Below, piece after piece: positions 43,531 to 53,695 of a DNA stretch of 64,000 nt. A program made the translations under genes and the position numbers. How positions within the stretch are numbered: position 1 is the first letter of the stretch; each line of letters starts with the position of its first letter. The notes under the pieces were generated by a model. That model saw only the letters and a list, made by a program, of their open reading frames with translations. It did no database searches and was not told the DNA's origin. This DNA comes from Paenibacillus spiritus (GTDB lineage: Bacteria > Bacillota > Bacilli > Paenibacillales > Paenibacillaceae). Where the stretch lies: positions 1-64,000 of the forward strand of contig NZ_VYKK01000008.1 of assembly GCF_008710135.1 (NCBI RefSeq). Reading direction: 5' to 3'.

Positions 43531-44562
43531 TCAGATTCCCCGGAACTGCTTCAGGAAAGACATGTCGTTGGCAAAAAAGTAACGGATGTCGTCCACGCCG
43601 TATTTCAGCATGGCAATCCGCTCGACGCCCATGCCAAAAGCGAATCCGCTGTATACTTCGGGATCGTAGCCGCCTTCTTGCAGCACCTTCGGATGCACCA
43701 TGCCGGAGCCGAGCACCTCGATCCAGCCCGTACCCTTGCACAGCCGGCAGCCGCTTCCGCCGCATTTGAAGCAGCTTACATCCACCTCCGCGCTCGGCTC
43801 GGTGAACGGGAAGAAGCTCGGGCGCAACCGGATGCTGGTGGTCGGACCGAACATCTTCTTGACGAATTCGTGCAGCGTTCCCTTCAGATCGGACATGCGC
43901 ACATTCGGCGCAACGACAAGGCCTTCGATCTGATGGAACTGGAAGGAGTGCGTGGCGTCATTATCGCGCCGGTACACCCGGCCCGGACAGATAACCTTGA
44001 CCGGGGCTTCGCCCTTCTTCGCCTGCATCGTCCGGATCTGGACGGGAGAGGTCTGGGTGCGGACCAGCAGCTCGTCCGTAACGTAGAACGAATCCTGCAT
44101 ATCCCGGGCCGGATGGTCTTTGGGCAGATTAAGCGCCTCAAAGTTATAATAATCGGTCTCCACTTCGGGACCTTCCGCAATTTCATAGCCCATTCCGATA
44201 AAGATATCCTCGATCTCCTCGATGACCCGGCTCAGCGGATGCATCCCGCCCTGAGGAAGCTTCCGTCCCGGCAGCGTGACGTCCACCGTCTCGGCTTGAA
44301 GCCGGGATTGGGTCTCCCGCTGCTGAAATTCTTCCTGCTTGGCTGCAATGACTTCTTCGATGGCTGACCGGACCGTGTTGGCCACTTGGCCGATAACCGG
44401 CCGTTCTTCCGCGCTGAGCGAGCCCATGCCCCGCAGCACTTCGGTAAGCTCGCCTTTTTTGCCGAGATACTTAACCCGAAGGTCGTTGAGCGTTCCCGGA
44501 TCGTTCACCTCCGCCAGCTTCGCCAGCGCTTCGATTCTCAATGCTTCCAGTTTTTCTTTCAT
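43531..44562 (-). CDS. pheS: Phenylalanyl-tRNA synthetase alpha subunit
   Basis: 343 residues with class II synthetase motifs: [35 protein letters not shown] (motif 2) and [14 protein letters not shown] (motif 3). Charges tRNA-Phe. Bacterial PheS proteins start with a M(K/E)EKL-like sequence, so ATG 44562 is preferred; ATG 44574 directly abuts the GGAGG and would have no spacing. The T-box leader lies immediately upstream. Confidence 0.97.
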   Translation of the reverse strand: MKEKLEALRIEALAKLAEVNDPGTLNDLRVKYLGKKGELTEVLRGMGSLSAEERPVIGQVANTVRSAIEEVIAAKQEEFQQRETQSRLQAETVDVTLPGRKLPQGGMHPLSRVIEEIEDIFIGMGYEIAEGPEVETDYYNFEALNLPKDHPARDMQDSFYVTDELLVRTQTSPVQIRTMQAKKGEAPVKVICPGRVYRRDNDATHSFQFHQIEGLVVAPNVRMSDLKGTLHEFVKKMFGPTTSIRLRPSFFPFTEPSAEVDVSCFKCGGSGCRLCKGTGWIEVLGSGMVHPKVLQEGGYDPEVYSGFAFGMGVERIAMLKYGVDDIRYFFANDMSFLKQFRGI

Positions 44563-44611
44563 GGCTTGAGCCATCCTCCTTCACTTTGCTTCGCCATACC
44601 CATACCAAAAT

Positions 44612-44925
44612 ACCAAAAAAGGCCTTCCCTCCCTGTAAAAGGGACGAGAAGACCGTGGTACCACCCTTGTTAGACAGAATTGCTCCGCGCCGGCTTCATG
44701 CGCCCGCGCCTTCTGTCTCACTCCGTGCAGCGGTAACGGGCTGCGGCCGGTTGACCCCTACGCAAGGCTGCTTCTCGCAGCTGTTCAGGGTACTGCTCCG
44801 GAGTGAACTTCAGCAGATTCGGTTCCCGAAGCGCGCTCTCAATCCATCGGCGGCTTCTCCCTGTGGGCCTTGGCTGCTTACTCTTCTCCATCGCTGCATT
44901 TGCTGGTTATTCATCAATTATACAT
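44612..44925 (-). promoter_or_regulatory. T-box leader of pheS-pheT (phenylalanine-specific)
   Basis: The T-box core AGGGTGGTACCACGG is at 44653-44667 on the minus strand, followed by a terminator (GGTCTTC...GAAGGCC, then TTTTTT, 44612-44653). Upstream lies a stem I region whose specifier loop holds TTC (44805-44807), a Phe codon. Uncharged tRNA-Phe would stabilise the antiterminator and switch the operon on. Confidence 0.93.
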
Positions 44926-44931
44926 CGTTTA

Positions 44932-44960
44932 ATTATAGGGGCTTCTCCGGCGTTTGGCAA
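44932..44960 (-). promoter_or_regulatory. Sigma-A promoter of the pheS-pheT T-box transcript
   Basis: TTGCCA (44955-44960) and TATAAT (44932-44937) on the minus strand, 17 bases apart. Start of transcription near 44925. Confidence 0.75.
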
Positions 44961-45142
44961 GCCGCCAGAAGCGCATCCGGCCGGATGAACGGAGGAATCA
45001 GACGCAGAACAAGCGCTGAAAAAAATTCCCGAACCGTCTGAATCGTTTGTGTCGGCAGTGGGTAATAAGTCTCAAGCCTACTGCTCTGGTACAATCTGTA
45101 CATACATAATTGCACTTCGGAGCTCTTGGCTCCGTATCCACG

Positions 45143-45295
45143 ATGCAGCTGTATGCGCTTGCCCGGCCGCATGGGTACTTCGCCCCCGCCCGCCGCGATC
45201 CGGCCCGAGAGCTGGTTCATGCCCGCTGCGGGAGCAAGATTGAACTCACCGGCTTAGCCGCTACCATCAGGTTTTTCAGGGGGAGATGCACGTGA
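45143..45295 (+). CDS. Possible 50-residue protein coupled to the GGDEF gene
   Basis: A frame starting at ATG 45143 (MQLYALARPHGYF) ends at TGA 45293-45295, overlapping the preferred GTG start of the GGDEF gene in a GTGA arrangement that often couples translation. The product has two Cys, many Arg, and no recognisable domain. No Shine-Dalgarno is visible before the ATG; an in-frame TTG at 45110 would add 11 residues but is also poorly supported. Coding is uncertain. Confidence 0.3.
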   Translation: MQLYALARPHGYFAPARRDPARELVHARCGSKIELTGLAATIRFFRGRCT

Positions 45296-46884
45296 CCGAG
45301 ACCCAAACGACCAAGCGTCTCATTCTGATGCTTGCCGCAATTGCAGCTGTGCTGGTCGGCGCCAGTGTCGCCGTCCTTATCTATCTCAACTATTCCATCG
45401 ACCGGATTTCGGGTGTACTCTTTCAAGACGTTGACAAGAGCCATGAATTGATCCTGAATGCGGATCGCGACCTGTACCAGTCTTCGCTCGCCCTGTACAC
45501 GCTTTATACCTCGGACGGCCGCGACCGCCTGCTAGCGGGAAGCCAATTCGAGAACAATGTAGAGGAAGCTTCCCGGCGTGTGAATGCCGCCGCCGGCCGG
45601 TTGTCGGGAGGCAAGCCGTATGAGAGCCTGCGTTCCAATGACTATGTGCTGGAGCAGATCCGCTCCGAGCTTGCCGGGTTTGCCGCCGCCCGGGACGAGT
45701 GGCTGGCAGCAGGCCGGAACATGCTGGCTTCCGGCGATCCCGCCGCTACCCCTCCGTCATCGCTGAACAAGCTGCTGGACAATGCCCGCGGGCACCTCGA
45801 CCGTTCGGAAGACCTGCTCTCCCGCTACGGCGATCAGGTGATGGACATATTCAAAGAGCGGAAGAGCTCCCTGTTCGCTGTCTATTCCCTCATGCTCATT
45901 GTGCTCTTCTTATTTATCTTTTATCTGGGCCGCCGGATGCTCTTCCTTCAGAAGCAGCGGCAGGAAGAGAGCGGCATGTACCAGCTCATCGGAGAATCCA
46001 TGACCGATTTTATTCTGCTGACCGATGCCAACGGCTCTATTCTGTATGCTTCGCCGTCCCATCTGCCCGTTCTCGGCTACACGCCGAAGACCGGCGCTCC
46101 GCTCTCGCAATATATCCGGGAACCGGACATTGCCTGGGCCAAGCTGAAGAACGCCGCTTCCGGGTCTTCCGCTTCCAAAGCTTCGGAGCTGCGCATGCGA
46201 AGCGCAGACGGCCACTGGGTCTGGATGGAGACCAAAGTATCCGCCATAACGGGGTCGGAGTCCTATCCCGCCCGGTTCATGCTGGTCTCGCGGGAAATCA
46301 CCCAGCGCAAGCAGCATGAAGAACGGCTGCACAAGCTGGCATTCTATGACCATCTGACTTCCATTCCGAACCGGGCGCATTTCAAAATGTACATGGAGAA
46401 CCTGTTCTCCCAGCCGAAGGACAATCAGACCCTGATCGCGCTTGCGCTTCTGGACTGCGACCGATTCAAGCAGCTGAATGATACGCTGGGACATCTCGCC
46501 GGAGACGAGTTCCTGCAGCTGCTCTCAGGCCAGCTTCAGCAGACCGTCAAGGGCGTGGGGCAAGCCTTCCGGATCGGCGGAGACGAGTTCGCCGTTGTGC
46601 TGCACCGTTTCTCCTCCCCGGAGATGCTGGAAGAGATTCTGGACCGGCTGCTGAAACTGTTCAACAAGACCTGGTCCATCAACAACGGCTCCAGCTTCCA
46701 TACTTCTGCGAGCATTGGCGTAGCGCTCTATCCGAAGCACGGCAAGACCATTAACGAACTTCTCCGTGCCGCCGATCTGGCCATGTACCGCTCCAAGGAC
46801 CACGGCGGGAATGAGGCGACCCTGTACACGCCGGCCATGGATGGTGATCCGGGACGGGAGGAGCGGGCGGCGAACCGCAGTTAG
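45292..46884 (+). CDS. Membrane-bound PAS-GGDEF diguanylate cyclase
   Basis: About 530 residues: membrane helix near 10-32, extracellular helical region of about 150 residues, second helix near 195-215, a PAS domain (about 230-350) and a GGDEF domain with RIGGDEF (active site 429-433). It likely makes cyclic di-GMP on an external or PAS-sensed signal. No RxxD inhibitory site precedes the active site (KGVG there). GTG 45292 is preferred, as GGGGGAG stands six bases ahead; ATG 45286 directly abuts it. Confidence 0.88.
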   Translation: MTETQTTKRLILMLAAIAAVLVGASVAVLIYLNYSIDRISGVLFQDVDKSHELILNADRDLYQSSLALYTLYTSDGRDRLLAGSQFENNVEEASRRVNAAAGRLSGGKPYESLRSNDYVLEQIRSELAGFAAARDEWLAAGRNMLASGDPAATPPSSLNKLLDNARGHLDRSEDLLSRYGDQVMDIFKERKSSLFAVYSLMLIVLFLFIFYLGRRMLFLQKQRQEESGMYQLIGESMTDFILLTDANGSILYASPSHLPVLGYTPKTGAPLSQYIREPDIAWAKLKNAASGSSASKASELRMRSADGHWVWMETKVSAITGSESYPARFMLVSREITQRKQHEERLHKLAFYDHLTSIPNRAHFKMYMENLFSQPKDNQTLIALALLDCDRFKQLNDTLGHLAGDEFLQLLSGQLQQTVKGVGQAFRIGGDEFAVVLHRFSSPEMLEEILDRLLKLFNKTWSINNGSSFHTSASIGVALYPKHGKTINELLRAADLAMYRSKDHGGNEATLYTPAMDGDPGREERAANRS

Positions 46885-46928
46885 GAGCACTCTTTAGGTC
46901 TCTGCCGATTATCCCGAAAACTCCGGGT

Positions 46929-49292
46929 TCAGCTTGTCAGTCCAAGAGAGGAATCTGGCTGCATTCCGCCTGCTCCGCGAATCCGAACACGAATCCAATC
47001 TTCTTCGCCCGAGCAGTCGATATAGCAGTCCGCGCTGCCGTCCTTGGCTTCCCAGTCATTGAGCCGCAACAAATATCCGACGGAAGCGGTCTCCGGCTGT
47101 ACCTCCAGCAGTGCGACCGCGCGCCCGTCCTTGAGGCGGGTGAAGTCGCATTGCCCGTCCTGGATGCCTGTTCCCCATACCCACAAGTTCCAGCCCCGGT
47201 AATCGCCGTCTTCCCGCTCGTAATGAATCTCAATCGTTCTGGAACGGGGACGGGGCTCTTCGCAGAGGTCATAGAGAATCATCAGGGACAAGCCTTCAAC
47301 CGTGATCTCCGGGCCCTCCACCTTGCGAAGAGTCTCCGTGCCGGCGCCGGTATGATCGGCCACCACCTGCCATCCTTCTTCGCTCGGCGGCAACCAGGCC
47401 GTCACCGGCCACGGATTGGCATTGAACAGAACGGCGATATTGCGCCATGAGTCGCCTCCCGCGTGATCCTTCAGCAGGTAGGAGACCACCCCTCCGTCAC
47501 ACCGTGTGAAATGAAGCGCGCGCTCCACCTCCTGCCGTCCGCGCAGGCGGAACGCCGGATGCTGCTTGCGAAGGGCAATCAAGCCGCGGTAGTAATCAAA
47601 TACCTGCCGGAAGCGCGCTTTGTTCCCCCAGCGGATCGCATTGATGGAATCGCTGCTCCGGTAGCTGTTATGGTCTCCGAATTTGCTGCGCAGCAGCTCG
47701 TCGCCCGCCTGCAGGAACGGGATGCCCTGCGAAGTCAGCACGAGAGCGCTCGCAAGCAGCGATCTTCGGACCGTCTCATCCTGAAGCAATTCGCCTTCCT
47801 CCAGGACGGCGTAGGGATCGGCCTTCGCTATCGCTTCTTCGGCATCGCCGCCGCCCACAAGGCGGCCGTCGGCTAAGTCGGGGAACCGGCAGTGGCCGCG
47901 CAGGCCCTGTACGGTCAGGATTTTGTCCCAGAGGTTCAGATTGTCATGGGCCGATACATAGTTGACCGTCTCCCGGGGAGAATCGGCGAAGTCATGGATC
48001 GCTCCCTTGATGCCGGCTGCCACCGCGCCTTCCCTTCCCCATTCGCCTGTGGCATAGCCTCTGCCCCATCCGTCGTTGTCGCCCTTGATCGCCGAACGGT
48101 AATTATCGTTGAAGACCGCGTATCCTTTGCCTTTCTGCGCTCCTTTGAGCGTCTTGTTCATCAGCGGCGAATCTCCGCCCGTCCACGGCTCGCCGTAGAA
48201 CAGCAGGTCCGGCCGGAATTCGATCCGCAGCTCCTCCGCAATCTCCCGCATCGTTACGGTATCGATGACGCCCATCAGGTCGAAGCGGAAGCCGTCGATG
48301 TGATACTCCGTCAGCCAGTAGCGCAGCGAATCCTTGATGTACTTGCGGACCATCGGCCGCTCGGTCGCCAGTTCGTTGCCCACGCCCGAGCCGTTGGTCA
48401 GCCGTCCGGCAGGGTCCCGCCGGTAGAAGTAGCCCGGAGCCAATCCTTCAAAAGGCCCTGTATCCACAGCATACGTATGGTTATAGACCACATCCATCAC
48501 GACGCCGATTCCCCGGGCATGGAGGGCCTGGACCATCTTCTTGAACTCGCGGATGCGGGCCCTCGGATCAGCAGGGTCTGTGCTGTATGACCCTTCCGGC
48601 GCATTGTAGTGCTGGGGATCGTAGCCCCAGTTATAACGAGGTCCGCCTTGGTCCAGTTCATCGACGGTCTGATAATCGAACACCGGCATGAGATGCACAT
48701 GGGTAATGCCGAGCTCGGCCAGATGATCGACGCCCAGCCGGTTCCCCGCTTCATCGCGAAGCTCTCCTTCGGTGAATGCCAGGTATTGGCCTCTATGCGC
48801 CGCCCCCAGACTCTCATGAATGGAGAAGTCCCGGACATGCAGCTCATACAGCACGGCATCTACCGGATGGGCAAGTCGGGGCGATTCATCCGTCTCCCAG
48901 CCCTCCGGATCCGTCTCCCGCAGATCCACAATCGCCGACCGAAGACCGTTGGCCGACACAGCGAAGGCATACGGATCCGGGCATTCTTTAACAGTACCGT
49001 CTTCATAGACCGCCCGGAACATATAGAAGAGACCGGCCAAATCTCCGGCGACCCGCACTTCCCACAGGCCTGATCCTTGGCGGCTCATCAAGGTCAGCTT
49101 CGCATCGCCGGTCTCTTCCGCACTCTCGCCCGGCACACCGCCGGATTCATACAGCACGAGCGATACCGCGGAAGCCGCAGGCGCCCATACTTTGAACAGA
49201 CTCTCCTCCTTCGTATACGTCAAGCCCAAATCCTTGCCCCTGTACTCCTCTATGACCCACTCCGCATTCACTGCGCTAATCATCTTGTTCAT
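46929..49292 (-). CDS. Type I pullulanase with C-terminal CBM41/PUD domain
   Basis: 787 residues without signal peptide, hence cytoplasmic. Order: CBM48-like N-terminal domain (about 20-115), GH13 catalytic domain with the type I pullulanase signature YNWGYDP, GFRFDLMG (nucleophile Asp), YGEPWTGG (acid Glu) and VSAHDN, then a beta domain, and from about residue 685 a pullulanase-associated CBM41 domain (IEIHYEREDGDYRGWNLWVWG). It debranches alpha-1,6 links in glycogen or imported maltodextrins. CBM41 is usually N-terminal. The start is either ATG 49292 or ATG 49283; GGAAGGTG lies directly upstream. A longer frame to 49550 crosses the ptsI terminator and is rejected. Confidence 0.9.
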   Translation of the reverse strand: MNKMISAVNAEWVIEEYRGKDLGLTYTKEESLFKVWAPAASAVSLVLYESGGVPGESAEETGDAKLTLMSRQGSGLWEVRVAGDLAGLFYMFRAVYEDGTVKECPDPYAFAVSANGLRSAIVDLRETDPEGWETDESPRLAHPVDAVLYELHVRDFSIHESLGAAHRGQYLAFTEGELRDEAGNRLGVDHLAELGITHVHLMPVFDYQTVDELDQGGPRYNWGYDPQHYNAPEGSYSTDPADPRARIREFKKMVQALHARGIGVVMDVVYNHTYAVDTGPFEGLAPGYFYRRDPAGRLTNGSGVGNELATERPMVRKYIKDSLRYWLTEYHIDGFRFDLMGVIDTVTMREIAEELRIEFRPDLLFYGEPWTGGDSPLMNKTLKGAQKGKGYAVFNDNYRSAIKGDNDGWGRGYATGEWGREGAVAAGIKGAIHDFADSPRETVNYVSAHDNLNLWDKILTVQGLRGHCRFPDLADGRLVGGGDAEEAIAKADPYAVLEEGELLQDETVRRSLLASALVLTSQGIPFLQAGDELLRSKFGDHNSYRSSDSINAIRWGNKARFRQVFDYYRGLIALRKQHPAFRLRGRQEVERALHFTRCDGGVVSYLLKDHAGGDSWRNIAVLFNANPWPVTAWLPPSEEGWQVVADHTGAGTETLRKVEGPEITVEGLSLMILYDLCEEPRPRSRTIEIHYEREDGDYRGWNLWVWGTGIQDGQCDFTRLKDGRAVALLEVQPETASVGYLLRLNDWEAKDGSADCYIDCSGEEDWIRVRIRGAGGMQPDSSLGLTS

Positions 49293-49507
49293 CACCTTCC
49301 CGTTACATCCAGATATGTCCGCTTCGGCGGACAGGCATACTCGGCAGCCGAGTCTTTCCTCATAGAATATGTTCCTTCTCCCAAGCAAGACCGGGTCTAT
49401 GCCGGAGAACGCTTCTATAGTTCTTATATCGGCAGCGCAGGTTATCCCGCTGACGGTTTCGCTGAATTTGTAACATCCGGCCCGCTCTGAAGAACGGGAG
49501 ACTGCAC

Positions 49508-49534
49508 AAAAAGAGCCGGCCCGAAGGGGCCGGC
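49508..49534 (-). terminator. Terminator of the pts operon
   Basis: GCCGGCCC/GGGCCGGC stem with CTTC loop, followed by TCTTTTTG on the minus strand, 35 bases after the ptsI stop. Confidence 0.85.
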
Positions 49535-49568
49535 AAGTGCGGTTGGACAAGCAAAATAAAGTTGTGAA

Positions 49569-51281
49569 TTATTGCGCGGTGCGCTGAACCAGAGCGGCCA
49601 CTTCTTCGGCCGTACCCATCTGCAGCGCCTTGGCCGCAAGTTCCTTCATCTCGGCAGCGGACAGCTTGGAAATCTGGCTGCGTGCCGGAAGAATCGAAGT
49701 GGCGCTCATGCTGAATTCGTCGAGGCCCAGACCGAGCAGCAGCGGAATCGCCGTCGAATCACCGGCCATCTCCCCGCACATTCCTGTCCACTTGCCTTCG
49801 GCATGGGCAGCGTCGATGACGTTCTTGATAAGCCGGAGAATCGCCGGATTGTACGGCTGATACAGATAAGACACCCGCTCGTTCATCCGGTCGGCGGCCA
49901 TTGTATACTGGATCAAGTCGTTGGTTCCGATGCTGAAGAAATCCACTTCCTTCGCAAATTGGTCCGCCAGTACGGCGGTAGAAGGAATCTCGACCATGAT
50001 GCCAAGCTGAATCTGGTCAGAGACTTCCTGGCCTTCGGCCTTCAGCTTCGCCTTCTCCTCCAGCAGCAGATCGCGAGCGGCCCGGAATTCAGCCAGCGTT
50101 GCAATCATCGGGAACATGATCCGCAGATTGCCGTGCACGCTGGCCCGGAGCAGAGCCCGAAGCTGGGTTCGGAAAATGTCCTGGCGGTCCAGGCACAGCC
50201 GGATAGCGCGGAAGCCCAGGAACGGGTTCATCTCTTTCGGCAGATCGAGATAAGGAAGCTCCTTGTCCCCCCCGATGTCCAGCGTGCGCACGACCACCGG
50301 CTTGCCGTTCATGTTCTCCAGAACCGTCCGGTACGCATTGTACTGGACCTCTTCGGAGGGCAGCTTATCGCGGCCCATATAGAGAAATTCGGTCCGGTAC
50401 AGGCCGACGCCTTCGCCGCCGTTCTCGATAACGCCGGCAACGTCGTTCGGTGTCCCGATATTCGCGGCCAGCTCCACGTGCTTGCCGTCCGCCGATACCG
50501 TCGGCTCGTCCCGCAGCTTGCGCCATTCGGCAATCTGCCGCTGGTAAGCTTCGCGCTTCGCCGTGTACTCGGCAATCTCCGCATCGCTCGGGTTAACCAG
50601 CACATCGCCGTTCAATCCGTCGATGATGACGAGATCGCCTGCCTTCACTTCGGACAGCACTGTCTTGGTTCCCACGACTGCCGGAATTTCCAGCGACCGG
50701 GCCATGATGGCGGAGTGCGAAGTCCGGCCTCCGATGTTGGTCGTGAAGCCTTTGACATAATTGCGGTTGAGCTGGGCCGTGTCGGAAGGCGTCAGGTCTT
50801 CCGCAATGACGATAACCTCTTCGCTGATTTCGGCCGGGCTGATGTACGTAATGCCGAGCAGATGATTCAGCACGCGCTTGGTCACATCGCGCATATCGGA
50901 GGCGCGTTCCTGCAGGTACGCGCTCTTCATATTCTCGAACATCGTAACGAACTGGCCGGCAACCTCCTGGAGCGCATAATCCGCATTGACGGACTCTTCG
51001 CGGATCTTGTCGGCTACCGGGCTGATCAGCTCCGGATCGTCAAGAATCAGCAAATGCGATTCAAAGATCTCCGCCTTCTTCTCCCCCAGCTCCGCCAGCG
51101 TCCGTTCCTTGATCGCCTGAAGCTCCGCCCGGGATTTCTCCAGGGCGGCTTCCAGCTTGGCAACCTCAGCTTCCGGGTCGGCAATCGTCTTCCGGGCAAT
51201 GCTGTAATCGGGATGTTCCAGAATGAAAGCCCGGGCGATCGCAATCCCGGCCGAAGCCGCGATTCCGGTCAATTTACTCAT
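49569..51281 (-). CDS. ptsI: PTS enzyme I
   Basis: 570 residues, typical length. Phosphorylates HPr with phosphoenolpyruvate. Phospho-histidine is His189 in [17 protein letters not shown]; the PEP-binding C-terminal barrel is visible ([33 protein letters not shown]). It overlaps the end of ptsH by eight bases. Cytoplasmic. Confidence 0.97.
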   Translation of the reverse strand: MSKLTGIAASAGIAIARAFILEHPDYSIARKTIADPEAEVAKLEAALEKSRAELQAIKERTLAELGEKKAEIFESHLLILDDPELISPVADKIREESVNADYALQEVAGQFVTMFENMKSAYLQERASDMRDVTKRVLNHLLGITYISPAEISEEVIVIAEDLTPSDTAQLNRNYVKGFTTNIGGRTSHSAIMARSLEIPAVVGTKTVLSEVKAGDLVIIDGLNGDVLVNPSDAEIAEYTAKREAYQRQIAEWRKLRDEPTVSADGKHVELAANIGTPNDVAGVIENGGEGVGLYRTEFLYMGRDKLPSEEVQYNAYRTVLENMNGKPVVVRTLDIGGDKELPYLDLPKEMNPFLGFRAIRLCLDRQDIFRTQLRALLRASVHGNLRIMFPMIATLAEFRAARDLLLEEKAKLKAEGQEVSDQIQLGIMVEIPSTAVLADQFAKEVDFFSIGTNDLIQYTMAADRMNERVSYLYQPYNPAILRLIKNVIDAAHAEGKWTGMCGEMAGDSTAIPLLLGLGLDEFSMSATSILPARSQISKLSAAEMKELAAKALQMGTAEEVAALVQRTAQ

Positions 51282-51549
51282 TTACTTCCCCCAGCCCTTC
51301 TTTAACCATCACATCCCGCAGCGCGTTCAGAGCTTCGGCTTCCTCTGCCCCTTCCGTAATGAGGGTCAGCGTATCGCCGGTTTCGAGTCCCAGGGACAGA
51401 ACGCCCAGAATAGATTTCAGCGTGACTTTCTTCCCTTTGGCTTCCGCAAAGGCTTCCGTGCCCTTGAACTTGGTTGCAGTGTTCACCAGCGCTGTAGCCG
51501 GACGTGCATGAATGCCGTCTTCGTCGATAATACGGAATGTTTGTTGCAT
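51274..51549 (-). CDS. ptsH: HPr phosphocarrier protein
   Basis: 91 residues. The phospho-histidine is His14 in GIHARPAT (His15 in Bacillus numbering) and the regulatory serine is Ser46 in LKSILGV, the site for HPr kinase, so catabolite control through CcpA and HPr-Ser-P is expected. It lies 33 bases after ptsG and overlaps ptsI. Confidence 0.97.
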   Translation of the reverse strand: MQQTFRIIDEDGIHARPATALVNTATKFKGTEAFAEAKGKKVTLKSILGVLSLGLETGDTLTLITEGAEEAEALNALRDVMVKEGLGEVNE

Positions 51550-51582
51550 GTTATCCCACTCGCTTTCTGTTGTAGTTTGAAA

Positions 51583-53646
51583 TTAACGGATCTCGATAAT
51601 ATCCCGGTCGCCGATGCGGACAGCGCCCGGCTTCTTCAGCGTAACGGCCGAACCTTCCGGCAGATTGGAGAAGATGACCGGAGAAATGACGGAAGGCGCA
51701 TGGGCCCGGACATATTCCAGATCAACTTCCATAATCGGCTGGCCGGCTGCGACCAGATCGCCTTCCTGCACCAGTACGTTGAAGCCCTGGCCTTTCAGCT
51801 TGACGGTATTGACGCCGATGTGCACCAGAACTTCCTTGCCTCCGTCGGACATGATTCCGACCGCGTGCTTGCTCGGGAAGACATTGAACACCTTGCCGTA
51901 GACCGGCGATGCGATCTTGCCGTCGCTTGAGAGGAAGGCGAAGCCGTCGCCCGTCATTTTCTGGGAGAAGACTTCATCCGGAACCAGCGTAATATCCATC
52001 AGCTCGCCGTTGACCGGAGATACGATATCTTCCGGAACGATTGCCTGGCCTTCCTCGCCCGCCTGCTTCTCGGCTTCCGGAGCCGGAGCCACAGGAGCGG
52101 CGGCAGGAGTCCGTCCGGCCATGACATCCTGGATCTGCGATTTGATGGTATCCGAACGCGTTCCGAAGATCGCCTGTACGTTATTACCCACTTCCAGCAC
52201 GCCGGAAGCGCCGAGCTTCTTCAGCCGGTTCTTGTCGACGCCGGCTTTATCCTTAACCTCAACCCGCAGACGCGTGATGCAGGCATCCAGATGGACGATA
52301 TTCGGCGAACCGCCAAGGGCGGCCAGAATGTTTCGCGGCAGATCGTCGCCCGCCGTCGATACGGCAGCGGCGTCCGCTCCGGCATTGTCCTCATCGGCGT
52401 TTTCCTCTTCACGGCCCGGCGTCTTAAGGTTGAACTTGCGGATAACAAAGCGGAAGCCGAAGTAGTAAATCACTGAGAAGACGAGACCGACCGGAATGAC
52501 GAGCCACCAGTCCGTACGGTTCGGAATAATACCGAACAGCACATAGTCGATGAAGCCGCCTGAGAACGTCATCCCGATTTTGACATCCAAGATGTGCATC
52601 GTCATGAAGCTCAGACCGGCAAATACGGCGTGAACGGCGAACAGCAGCGGAGCCACGAACAGGAACGAGAATTCGATTGGCTCTGTAATCCCCGTCAGGA
52701 ACGAGGTCAGTGCAGCGGATACCATCAGGGAGCCGACTACCTTGCGGTTCTCCGGCTTCGCTTCATGGTAAATGGCCAGGGCGGCTGCCGGCAGACCGAA
52801 CATCATGAACGGATACTTACCGGTCGTGAACGTACCGGCAGTGAACGGCACGCCGTCGCGCAGCTGTGCCATGAAGATACTCTGGTCGCCGCGGATCAGC
52901 TGTCCCGACTTGCTCACATAACTGCCGAACTCATACCAGAACGGCGAGTAGAAGATGTGGTGCAATCCGAACGGAATGAGCGAACGTTCGATGACGCCGA
53001 AGATGAAGGCGGCCAGCGTCTTGTTCGTGTCGATCATGTTCTGGGACAGATAATTCAGTCCATGCTGGATCGGCGGCCAGACCAGGCAGAGAATCAAGCC
53101 CAGGATCAGCGAGGTTACAGCGGTCATAATCGGAACGAAGCGTTTGCCGGCGAAGAAGCCGAGATACGACGGCAGCTCGATTTTGAAGAACCGCTTGTAC
53201 ATCGCAGACGCCAGAATACCGACGAGAATACCGCCGAATACCCCGGTCTGCAGCGTAGGAATGCCGAGGACGCTGGCGTACGAGAAGTCGCCCCAGGTCA
53301 GCACGTAGCTGTTGATCCCCAGCACTGTGCCCATCGTCACGTTCATGACGAGGAAGCCGATAATGGCCGCAAGACCGGCCACACCTTCGCCGCCGGCGAG
53401 GCCGATGGCGACCCCGACCGCGAAGAGGAGGGACAGATTGCTGAATACGATCTGGCCGGCGTTCATGAGAACGTTCGCGATCGCTTGAACCGTATCATTC
53501 TCAAGAGCCGGTACGTATTGCAGGAAGTCGGGATTGACCAGCATATTGCCGATCCCCAGCAGCAGCCCCGCCGCCGGAAGGATAGCTACCGGCAGCATCA
53601 GCGCCTTGCCGACACGCTGCAAGACGCCAAACAGTTTCTTGAACAT
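51583..53646 (-). CDS. ptsG: Glucose-specific PTS enzyme IICBA
   Basis: 687 residues. Domains: membrane EIIC (about 1-400, GALMLPVAILPAAGLLLG), EIIB (about 425-515) with phospho-cysteine Cys456 in LDACITRLRV, and EIIA (about 545-687) with phospho-histidine His609 in VHIGVNTVKL. Imports and phosphorylates glucose. The leader contains a GlcT antiterminator target overlapping an intrinsic terminator, and glcT itself is the adjacent upstream gene. AAAAGGAG precedes the ATG region. Confidence 0.96.
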   Translation of the reverse strand: MFKKLFGVLQRVGKALMLPVAILPAAGLLLGIGNMLVNPDFLQYVPALENDTVQAIANVLMNAGQIVFSNLSLLFAVGVAIGLAGGEGVAGLAAIIGFLVMNVTMGTVLGINSYVLTWGDFSYASVLGIPTLQTGVFGGILVGILASAMYKRFFKIELPSYLGFFAGKRFVPIMTAVTSLILGLILCLVWPPIQHGLNYLSQNMIDTNKTLAAFIFGVIERSLIPFGLHHIFYSPFWYEFGSYVSKSGQLIRGDQSIFMAQLRDGVPFTAGTFTTGKYPFMMFGLPAAALAIYHEAKPENRKVVGSLMVSAALTSFLTGITEPIEFSFLFVAPLLFAVHAVFAGLSFMTMHILDVKIGMTFSGGFIDYVLFGIIPNRTDWWLVIPVGLVFSVIYYFGFRFVIRKFNLKTPGREEENADEDNAGADAAAVSTAGDDLPRNILAALGGSPNIVHLDACITRLRVEVKDKAGVDKNRLKKLGASGVLEVGNNVQAIFGTRSDTIKSQIQDVMAGRTPAAAPVAPAPEAEKQAGEEGQAIVPEDIVSPVNGELMDITLVPDEVFSQKMTGDGFAFLSSDGKIASPVYGKVFNVFPSKHAVGIMSDGGKEVLVHIGVNTVKLKGQGFNVLVQEGDLVAAGQPIMEVDLEYVRAHAPSVISPVIFSNLPEGSAVTLKKPGAVRIGDRDIIEIR

Positions 53647-53695
53647 GTAGAGGTTTCACTCCTTTTTGAAATGGATAGCTAACAGAACACAGCGC

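Noticed and set aside
49293..49550. N-terminal extension of the pullulanase by 86 residues
   Set aside because: The extension runs into the ptsI terminator, has no homology-like features, and a start with an upstream AAGG lies at 49292.
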